Part shown: piece after piece, positions 1 to 4,927 of the stretch | Position numbering within the stretch: position 1 is the first letter of the stretch | Layout: each line of letters begins with the position of its first letter | From: UBA1049 sp964522305 | Lineage (GTDB): Bacteria > Bacillota > Clostridia > Oscillospirales > CAG-382 | NCBI GenBank assembly: GCA_964522305.1 | Contig: CAZFVM010000081.1 | Location: 1 to 6,226, forward strand | Direction of reading: 5' to 3' | Length of the DNA: 6,226 bases | Translations under genes and position numbers: made by a program | The notes under the pieces: generated by a model | The model's input: only the letters and a program-made list of their open reading frames with translations | Told to the model about the DNA's origin: nothing | Database searches by the model: none

Positions 1-34
1 GAGAAATCCCGGGGATGCTTGTGCCTTTGGGTGA

Positions 35-63
35 TTGACAATATCTATGGGATACATTATAAT
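35..63 (+). promoter_or_regulatory. Consensus sigma-A promoter of the Nudix gene
   Basis: A TTGACA -35 box lies at 35-40 and a TATAAT -10 box at 58-63, separated by exactly 17 bases. Both hexamers match the housekeeping sigma consensus at every position. Transcription should start near base 70. This rules out the in-frame ATG codons at 35, 47 and 65 as starts for the downstream gene, because they lie in or before the promoter, and leaves the ATG at 131 with a leader of about 60 bases. No operator-like repeat is visible around it, so strong constitutive expression is the simplest reading. Confidence 0.82.
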
Positions 64-117
64 AATGAAAGAATCATTTGTGGTTTTATTAGCACGAATT
101 TGGCGGGAATATATAAC

Positions 118-124
118 AAGGGTG
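118..124 (+). promoter_or_regulatory. Ribosome binding site deciding the Nudix start
   Basis: AAGGGTG matches the AAGGAGG consensus at five of seven positions and ends 6 bases before the ATG at 131. The earlier in-frame ATG codons have no comparable site and lie within or before the promoter. Confidence 0.65.
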
Positions 125-130
125 AAGGGC

Positions 131-574
131 ATGGTAATAAGGAATTCAATAAAAGCTATTATTATCAATAACACCAGACTTTTGGTAACAAAGATGAAGC
201 ACAAGGACGGGACGTATTATACATTACCCGGCGGGAAGCAAGAAGCCGACGAGCTGATGTTGGAGGCTTTGAAGCGAGAGGTTTTGGAAGAGACCGGCTA
301 CAGAATAGAGGCAAAGAGCCTGCTCTTTATCCGCGAAGGGTTCAAGGACCCCCACGAAGAAGGGGTTCATAGGATAGAGTTTATGTTCGTATGCGACATC
401 ATAGAAGAAGCAGACCCCAAGTTTATAGAGTACGATGTCAATCAGATAGGGACCCATTGGCTTAATATAGACAATATCATGCACGAGCCCCTCTTTCCTG
501 TGGATTTGCGAGGGGTAATCAAGAACTACTTCTTGGGCAAGAAGTCCCCCATATATCTGGGAGAAATGGAATAA
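131..574 (+). CDS. Nudix hydrolase (MutT-like pyrophosphohydrolase)
   Basis: Counted from the ATG at 131 the protein is 147 residues, a normal size for a single-domain Nudix enzyme. The complete Nudix box (G-x5-E-x7-RE-U-x-EE-x-G-U) is present at residues 35-57: G at 35, E at 41, then REVLEETGY, with the REVLEE glutamates expected to bind the catalytic Mg2+. The preceding TLPGG is the usual entry to this loop. The family hydrolyses nucleoside diphosphates linked to another moiety (NTPs, ADP-ribose, nucleotide sugars, caps) in the cytoplasm. The substrate cannot be read from this sequence, as no ADP-ribose, CoA or Ap4A subfamily signature is obvious. The gene is a single-gene unit with its own consensus promoter and terminator, convergent with bioY. 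An upstream extension to base 35 is open but has no function, because it overlaps the promoter. Family assignment is very sure, substrate unknown. Confidence 0.93.
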   Translation: MVIRNSIKAIIINNTRLLVTKMKHKDGTYYTLPGGKQEADELMLEALKREVLEETGYRIEAKSLLFIREGFKDPHEEGVHRIEFMFVCDIIEEADPKFIEYDVNQIGTHWLNIDNIMHEPLFPVDLRGVIKNYFLGKKSPIYLGEME

Positions 575-637
575 CCTCAATATTATAGTGCACGAAGGGT
601 ACAACAAAAATCCGGCAAAGTAGAATATAATACAAAG

Positions 638-691
638 AACACGCTAAAAATGGACTTAATCAGTCGCATCGAAGCGTGTTTTTGGTTTTTT
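638..691 (+). terminator. Rho-independent terminator of the Nudix gene, possibly shared with bioY
   Basis: AACACGCT at 638-645 pairs perfectly with AGCGTGTT at 673-680, followed by a T-rich tail (TTTGGTTTTTT, 681-691). The 27-base interior is not a simple loop. It holds a second helix of ATG-GACT pairing with AGTC-g-CAT (one bulged G) around a TAATC loop. This is a two-tier hairpin separated by an AAAA/CGA internal loop. It lies 63 bases past the Nudix stop, in the convergent gap before the end of bioY. On the minus strand the tail is poorer (TTCTTTGTATT), so termination of bioY here is possible but less certain. Confidence 0.72.
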
Positions 692-744
692 AAAAACTAT
701 GGCTATTGAGTTGTTTTTTGTGATTTGTTTTTGTTGCAATCCTT

Positions 745-1275
745 TTATTTGTCAAAGATTCTTATCTTTTTCAATCCCTTTATAGCTACTGCCCCTGCAA
801 TCAGCTTTATAACATCAAAGACCACAAAGGGAAGTACACATACCATTATCGCCGCGTATAGTCCTACATCTGCAAAGACCATATACCAGCCACAGGCAAG
901 GGTGTACATTACAAGCAGTGATGCTCCCATGCTAACGGCGAGGGCAAGGGTGGTCCTGCTCCGCTTGACTGTCAGGGAGATGATAAGCGCCATAACGGGG
1001 TATGCCCACAAGAACCCGGCAGTGGGACCAAACAGTTTATCAACGCCACCACCAAAGTTAGAAAACACCGGCAACCCCAACCCGCCTAAGGTGAGATAAA
1101 TCACTACTGCAGACAAAGCTTGTACAGGAGGCAGCATCCCGCCACACACAAAGATCAAAAAAACCGCAGGGGTAACCGGAATAGAACCTATGGGTATCGA
1201 AACAGGGGAGAATACACACAACAATGCTGCAAACAACCCAACGAAGGTAATGTCTTTAATCGAGTTTTTGTTCAT
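745..1275 (-). CDS. bioY: BioY, substrate-binding (S) component of an ECF biotin transporter
   Basis: This 176-residue, very hydrophobic protein has the length and about six membrane segments of the BioY family. It captures biotin at the outside face and works with an energy-coupling module (EcfT plus the EcfA ATPases), which is not encoded here. Family hallmarks are the GGLGLPVFS loop near 64-72, followed by GGGVDKLFGPTAGF at 75-88, and PFVVFDVIK near the C terminus, whose conserved Asp154 and Lys157 belong to the biotin-binding site. Helix 1 carries a small-x3-small pattern (Gly13, Ala17), where S components contact EcfT. The ATG at 1275 has AGGAGG four bases upstream, inside the end of birA, and overlaps the birA stop as ATGA. 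The two genes should therefore be translationally coupled and governed by the birA operator. The C-terminal tail is Lys/Arg rich, consistent with a cytoplasmic end. Confidence 0.95.
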   Translation of the reverse strand: MNKNSIKDITFVGLFAALLCVFSPVSIPIGSIPVTPAVFLIFVCGGMLPPVQALSAVVIYLTLGGLGLPVFSNFGGGVDKLFGPTAGFLWAYPVMALIISLTVKRSRTTLALAVSMGASLLVMYTLACGWYMVFADVGLYAAIMVCVLPFVVFDVIKLIAGAVAIKGLKKIRIFDK

Positions 1276-2258
1276 AAATCCTCCTGTGTCGGGCGTATAC
1301 TTATGTCGTTGGCGGTCAAGGTTTCTATCCTTCCGTTCTCTTCGTATTGAACCGTCAGGCCGGCAGAATCGGTGATATCCAGGGCAACAGCAGGGATAAC
1401 TCTGCCTTCTTTGTGGACCAAAACCCTTTGACCGAGGATAAAGGAGCGACTCTTGTATTCCGGGATAAAGCTTCTCATTGATATATCGGGTATCAGCTTA
1501 TATATATTGTTTATTATTTGTGCGATCAAACGAGAACGACAAAAACCAATCGGTGCCCGAGAGCCAAAGAGGGACCCCGCTCTGTCGGATATTTCAGTTG
1601 GGTAGGGGCTGTCTACAATATTAATTCCGACACCTACCACCACATATTCCAGTCTGCCCGTCTCACCGCCGATTCCCCCTTCGGTCAGTATCCCCGCTAT
1701 TTTTTTGCCATTTAGATAAAGGTCGTTGACCCACTTTATCAACGGGCTCTTACCGGTGATGTCTTCTATGGAAGACGCCGTCGCCACAGCGACTAAGGCG
1801 GTGAGCAACATGGTTTCTTCGATTTTTAGCTCCGGGCGCAACAACACAGACATATACACTCCGGTACCGGTAGGGGAATAAAAGCTCCTGCCCATCCGAC
1901 CTCTGCCCCCGGTCTGTTCTTTTGCAACCAGCAAAACTTCTTCTTTTTCCCCCGAGGCTGCGGCTATCTTTAGGTCGTTGTTGGTGGAGTGGGTAGTATC
2001 AACTACCTTTATTCGTAAATTCTTCGCTCTCCCTGTAAGATGAGAGGCTATAGCCTTGTCTGTGATTTCGTCGATATCCCTGACCAACATATAGCCGGAT
2101 TTGCGCTTTGTCTCTATTACATACCCTTCTTCTCGCAAGCGGCAGACAGCCTTCCAGACAGCGGTTCTCGATACCTTATATTTTTTCGCCAACAAGCTGC
2201 CGCTGATATAAGACTCACCGCTCTTTCGCAGTGCATCCAACACTTTGTGTTTTAACAT
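1272..2258 (-). CDS. birA: BirA, bifunctional biotin-protein ligase and biotin operon repressor
   Basis: This 328-residue protein has the three-part layout of the bifunctional (class II) biotin ligases. Residues 1-60 form a winged helix-turn-helix (KKYKVSRTAVWKAVCRLREEGY, helix pair near 25-46). The central catalytic domain holds the biotinyl-AMP loop GGRGRMG at 117-123, SPTGTGVYMS at 128-137, KWVNDLYLNGKKIAGIL at 175-191 with the active-site lysine region at 185-186, and VVGVGINI. A small SH3-like C-terminal domain follows. The usual KWPND is KWVND here. It makes biotinyl-5'-AMP from biotin and ATP and transfers biotin to a lysine of carboxylase carrier proteins. When unmodified targets run out, the biotinyl-AMP form dimerises on DNA. 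The ATG at 2258 is preceded by GGAGG at 8 bases. It is the first gene of the birA-bioY operon, and the operator upstream implies autorepression, which fits the presence of the DNA-binding domain. Confidence 0.96.
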   Translation of the reverse strand: MLKHKVLDALRKSGESYISGSLLAKKYKVSRTAVWKAVCRLREEGYVIETKRKSGYMLVRDIDEITDKAIASHLTGRAKNLRIKVVDTTHSTNNDLKIAAASGEKEEVLLVAKEQTGGRGRMGRSFYSPTGTGVYMSVLLRPELKIEETMLLTALVAVATASSIEDITGKSPLIKWVNDLYLNGKKIAGILTEGGIGGETGRLEYVVVGVGINIVDSPYPTEISDRAGSLFGSRAPIGFCRSRLIAQIINNIYKLIPDISMRSFIPEYKSRSFILGQRVLVHKEGRVIPAVALDITDSAGLTVQYEENGRIETLTANDISIRPTQEDL

Positions 2259-2306
2259 GGATTTCCCCTCCGCTACCCTCTGTAAAGAAATGTCTGTGAG
2301 AATAAG

Positions 2307-2335
2307 ATTATAACCGTCAACAAAACTTATGTCAA
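2307..2335 (-). promoter_or_regulatory. Consensus promoter of the birA-bioY operon
   Basis: Read on the minus strand, TTGACA (2335-2330) is followed by a 17-base spacer and TATAAT (2312-2307). Both hexamers and the spacing match the housekeeping sigma consensus. Transcription should begin near 2300, giving a leader of about 42 bases before the birA ATG at 2258, with GGAGG at 2271-2267 as ribosome binding site. The -35 box is part of the distal operator arm, so a bound repressor would block RNA polymerase directly. Confidence 0.87.
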
Positions 2336-2361
2336 CCTATTGATTATAAAATAGGTTGACA
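2330..2361. promoter_or_regulatory. Probable BirA (biotin) operator
   Basis: A perfect inverted repeat has arms TGTCAACCTAT (2330-2340) and ATAGGTTGACA (2351-2361) around a 10-base AT-rich centre. Read in the family format it is TGTCAACC-N16-GGTTGACA, close to the known BirA operator consensus (TTGTnAACC, 14-16 bases, then its complement). It deviates by one base per half-site, C where T or A is usual. It lies upstream of birA itself and covers the -35 box of the only recognisable promoter there. The arm symmetry, spacing and target gene all agree with autoregulation by BirA bound to biotinyl-AMP. A partial third copy, GTCAAC, occurs at 2316-2321. Confidence 0.85.
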
Positions 2362-2377
2362 CAAAACAAAAATGAAA

Positions 2378-2403
2378 GAATGAGCGGTTATTACCGCCCA
2401 TTC
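2378..2403 (-). terminator. Rho-independent terminator of the M23 peptidase gene
   Basis: On the minus strand an 11-bp GC-rich stem (GAATGGGCGGT with ACCGCTCATTC, one G-U pair, AATA loop) is followed by TTTCATTTTTGTTTT. On the plus strand the G-U pair becomes an A-C mismatch and the tail is not T-rich, so the element is oriented for minus-strand transcripts. It sits about 50 bases past the peptidase stop and just before the birA operator, which separates the two minus-strand units. Confidence 0.85.
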
Positions 2404-2454
2404 TCAAAAGAACAACTATTGCCGTCCTCTTTTTATAAAACACAACAAAAGGAG

Positions 2455-3642
2455 TTATCTTATCTCTACATATAGTTGGGGGTCCATCTTTTCCCCTTTG
2501 TAGATCACTTCAAAGTGCAGGTGAGGCCCGGTGACTCTACCGGTGGTGCCTATCTGACCGATGACATCCCCTCTTTTGACCACATCTCCGTCCCGGACCG
2601 AGAAGGAAGATAGGTGAGCATAAAGGGTAACCAAGCCGTTGCCATGGTCTATCTTGATATTGTTACCATATCCGCCGTTGACTCCGGCAAAGATAACAAC
2701 ACCGTCTTCCGCTGCATAGATATCGTCGCCGTAGCAGTTACCGTTCTTTGCTACGATATCCAGCCCGTAGTGATATCCCATGCTCCGTCTGCCGTAAGGC
2801 GAGCTTATCTTACCGTCGTAGGGTAATCCGAGGATACCCAAAGAAGCGATTACCTTGTTGGGGTTGCGGGTTCCTTTTTCGAACACCTCGGGGGTGGCTT
2901 CTTTTATTACTTCGGTATCGACATAGTTTTTCTGTACAAGCTCATCGTTGATATATACTGCATCAAAAACAGCAAGCCCCAGTCCGTTCTCGCCGGACAT
3001 GACCTTCTTTATATCCCCTTTGTCCAGATAAGTAGAGGTAAGATGCTGGGTCTCATAGGGTATCTCCACACCCTCTGTCACTTCACAATTAACTAACAAA
3101 GATATGTCGGTGTCTATATAAGCGCCGTTAATGCTGTTAATCTCAAAAGTGTAGGAAAGCCGGTCTTCAATCCCCAAGAATCGCTCTAACTGCGCCTTGT
3201 CTGTAATATGTTCAACAGAATAACAGCCCTTCTTGATGCTTACTTCGTTGAGAAGCTGCACCTGCTTTGCCTCGGGTAAAGGAAGGGAGGAAAGCTTGGC
3301 ATCGATAAGCAACTGCAAGGAGTCTTCTATCTCACCCTTGTCTGTCAAAGCCGCAATAAAAGCCCCGTCTATATAAAGTCCGTAGGCTTCAAGCTCGCAA
3401 ACTTCATCTTCGGGGGACAAATCAAGATTCTCTAAAAAATTATCTTCTTGCTCTATTTTCGCCATTTCCTCGGTATCAGAAACCGAAGGCTCAGAAAACA
3501 CAAAGACACCAAAAAGCCCTGTCAGGATAATAGAAAATATCATAACAGAGACCAAAGTGCCGCGGTATCTTTTCTTGGTAAAAAAGTTGTGGGATATATT
3601 CTTCATTGTATCAATGAAATTCTTATCAGTAGGTGATTCCAA
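2455..3642 (-). CDS. Membrane-anchored G5-M23 (LytM-type) peptidoglycan endopeptidase
   Basis: This 395-residue protein has a short basic cytoplasmic end and one membrane segment or uncleaved signal at about 29-49. An acidic linker and a region of about 110 residues that I cannot name follow. A G5 domain spans about 192-259 (VMSGENGLGLAVFDAVYINDE in its middle), and an M23 domain spans about 274-390. The metallopeptidase site is intact: His291 and Asp295 (HYGLD) with His376 (HLHFE) as zinc ligands, and His343 (YAHL) and His374 as catalytic histidines. Such enzymes cut peptide cross-bridges of peptidoglycan outside the membrane and serve in wall remodelling, division or sporulation; which of these applies here is not shown. 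The start is a TTG codon at 3642, with AAAGGA nine bases upstream. The next in-frame ATG (residue 13) has no good ribosome site, though it would keep the membrane segment. The LysM domain often found in related Clostridia proteins is absent. The gene has its own terminator and is divergent from ilvE. Confidence 0.92.
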   Translation of the reverse strand: MESPTDKNFIDTMKNISHNFFTKKRYRGTLVSVMIFSIILTGLFGVFVFSEPSVSDTEEMAKIEQEDNFLENLDLSPEDEVCELEAYGLYIDGAFIAALTDKGEIEDSLQLLIDAKLSSLPLPEAKQVQLLNEVSIKKGCYSVEHITDKAQLERFLGIEDRLSYTFEINSINGAYIDTDISLLVNCEVTEGVEIPYETQHLTSTYLDKGDIKKVMSGENGLGLAVFDAVYINDELVQKNYVDTEVIKEATPEVFEKGTRNPNKVIASLGILGLPYDGKISSPYGRRSMGYHYGLDIVAKNGNCYGDDIYAAEDGVVIFAGVNGGYGNNIKIDHGNGLVTLYAHLSSFSVRDGDVVKRGDVIGQIGTTGRVTGPHLHFEVIYKGEKMDPQLYVEIR

Positions 3643-3651
3643 AATAGGTGT

Positions 3652-3673
3652 TCCTTTCGATATATCAATATCG
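3652..3673 (-). promoter_or_regulatory. Ribosome binding site and adjoining 5' hairpin of the M23 gene
   Basis: On the minus strand AAAGGA (3657-3652) precedes the TTG start at 3642 by nine bases and is the reason for choosing it. Directly upstream, CGATAT and ATATCG (3673-3668 and 3663-3658) form a perfect 6-bp hairpin with a four-base loop that abuts the site. If transcribed, it would sit next to the ribosome's landing position, but its AT content makes it weak. No convincing -35/-10 pair for this gene was found on the minus strand. Confidence 0.5.
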
Positions 3674-3756
3674 CAAATATAATAAACTCTAACTATGAAC
3701 TTGATATTAACGAGAAGAATATTTCCTGCTTTATACCTTTATTTATTATATAGCGG

Positions 3757-3785
3757 TTGCACATTTTGGGGTTTTATATTATAAT
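3757..3785 (+). promoter_or_regulatory. Possible promoter of ilvE
   Basis: A perfect TATAAT at 3780-3785 is preceded, after 17 bases, by TTGCAC at 3757-3762, which keeps only the TTG of the -35 consensus. Transcription would start near 3792 and give a leader of about 53 bases before the ATG at 3845. That is too short for a T-box, and no attenuator-like terminator is visible. Several other AT-rich -10-like strings lie in this gap, so the assignment is moderate. Confidence 0.5.
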
Positions 3786-3832
3786 AATCGGGATATTACG
3801 GTGATGTGTTTATCATAATTACCGCGAAGGAT

Positions 3833-3838
3833 AAGGAG
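3833..3838 (+). promoter_or_regulatory. Ribosome binding site deciding the ilvE start
   Basis: AAGGAG ends six bases before the ATG at 3845. The in-frame ATG at 3806 has nothing comparable and would add 13 residues not needed by the family. Confidence 0.85.
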
Positions 3839-3844
3839 ACACCC

Positions 3845-4909
3845 ATGAATATTTCATTCACAAAAGCCAAAGTTCTAAAGGAAAAGCCAAACCCCGATTC
3901 ACTTAAGTTCGGTCGCTACTTTACCGACCATATGTTTATAATGAACTACACTAAAGGGAAAGGCTGGCATGATCCGAGGGTCGTTCCTTATGCAGATATA
4001 TCTCTTTCTCCGGCAGCGATGGTCTTTCATTACGGTCAGGAGATGTTTGAGGGACTCAAGGCATATAAGAATTCCAAGGGCGAAGTTAGATTGTTCCGCC
4101 CCGAAAAGAACATAGAGCGGATGAACAATACCAATGATCGCCTATGCATCCCCAGGGTCAACCCCGAGGACGCACTGCAGGCAATAGAAGAGCTTGTCTT
4201 AATCGAACGCGACTGGATTCCCGACAAGCCCGGAACTTCTCTCTATATCCGTCCCTTTATTATAGCTACCGACGCATTCCTTGGAGTCAGAGTGTCCGAA
4301 ACATATTTATTTATGATTATACTAAGTCCGGTTGGGTCCTATTATGCCACAGGGATAAACCCGGTTAGCATCTGTGTAGAGAGCGAGTATGTCAGAGCTG
4401 TAAGAGGCGGGACCGGCTTTGCCAAGGCAGGTGGGAACTATGCCGCGTCCCTTATAGGCCAGCAAAAAGCAGCAAGCAAAGGGTATGAACAGGTGCTTTG
4501 GTTGGATGGAGTTGAGCGCAAATATATAGACGAGGTCGGAGCGATGAATGTTTTCTTTGTCCTCGGCGATGAGATTATAACCCCCGAGCTGGGCGGAAGT
4601 ATATTGCCCGGAGTAACCAGGGACTCGGTTATCTCATTACTAAAATTCAAGGGTTATAAGGTGACCGAGCGCAGGATATCTATGGAAGAGATATTTATAG
4701 CAGCCGAAGACGGCAACCTAAAGGAGATGTTCGGCACCGGTACCGCCGCTGTTATTTCCCCGGTGGGCAAGTTGGACTGGAACGGCAAGGTAGTGGAGAT
4801 TAACCAAGGCAAAATCGGTGAAGTTTCCAAGATGCTATATGACAACATAACAGGTATTCAATACGGAGATATAAAGGATGAGTTTGGCTGGTCTAAAGTA
4901 ATAGGCTGA
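3845..4909 (+). CDS. ilvE: Branched-chain amino acid aminotransferase (fold-type IV, BCAT group II)
   Basis: From the ATG at 3845 the protein is 354 residues, the normal length for the eukaryote-like BCAT group also common in bacteria. It interconverts leucine, isoleucine and valine with their 2-oxo acids, using glutamate/2-oxoglutarate and pyridoxal phosphate in the cytoplasm. It is the last step of synthesis or the first of breakdown. Visible signatures are FHYGQEMFEGLKAY at 61-74, FRPEKNIERM with the phosphate-site arginine region at 84-93, YIRPF at 134-138, and GGTGFAKAGGNYAASL at 188-203, with Lys194 as the lysine that binds the cofactor. Further on come YIDEVGAMNVFFV, GSILPGVTRDSV and the GTGTAAVISPV loop. 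No key residue is missing. The start is fixed by AAGGAG six bases upstream. The DUF3810 gene follows 18 bases after the stop, suggesting cotranscription. No other ilv/leu gene is present here. Confidence 0.95.
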   Translation: MNISFTKAKVLKEKPNPDSLKFGRYFTDHMFIMNYTKGKGWHDPRVVPYADISLSPAAMVFHYGQEMFEGLKAYKNSKGEVRLFRPEKNIERMNNTNDRLCIPRVNPEDALQAIEELVLIERDWIPDKPGTSLYIRPFIIATDAFLGVRVSETYLFMIILSPVGSYYATGINPVSICVESEYVRAVRGGTGFAKAGGNYAASLIGQQKAASKGYEQVLWLDGVERKYIDEVGAMNVFFVLGDEIITPELGGSILPGVTRDSVISLLKFKGYKVTERRISMEEIFIAAEDGNLKEMFGTGTAAVISPVGKLDWNGKVVEINQGKIGEVSKMLYDNITGIQYGDIKDEFGWSKVIG

Positions 4910-4927
4910 CAAGACACGAGGACAACA

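Noticed and set aside
3..38. Possible C-terminal tail (11 codons, ending PLGD then TGA) of an upstream gene
   Set aside because: The frame is open from the window edge and could be real, but 11 codons are too few to judge and another frame also closes nearby at 32-34.
224..607. A 127-residue open frame on the minus strand across the Nudix gene
   Set aside because: It is antisense to a protein with a complete Nudix box, has no family resemblance and is explained by codon bias of the real gene.
725..1099. A 124-residue plus-strand open frame opposite bioY
   Set aside because: It is a shadow of bioY; its Thr/Pro/Ala-rich sequence looks like a reverse reading of a membrane protein, and there is no ribosome site.
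2356..2384. A plus-strand TTGACA in the right operator arm, suggesting a divergent promoter
   Set aside because: The palindrome creates it automatically. There is no -10 box at 16-18 bases, and the plus-strand DNA beyond is the M23 terminator and the end of that gene.
3786..3844. T-box or amino-acid attenuator ahead of ilvE
   Set aside because: The leader is only about 53 bases, with no specifier stem, no T-box sequence, no terminator hairpin and no leader peptide rich in Leu/Ile/Val codons.
3806..3844. Upstream ATG extension of ilvE by 13 residues
   Set aside because: It has no ribosome site, while the ATG at 3845 has AAGGAG at ideal distance and begins where the family normally begins.
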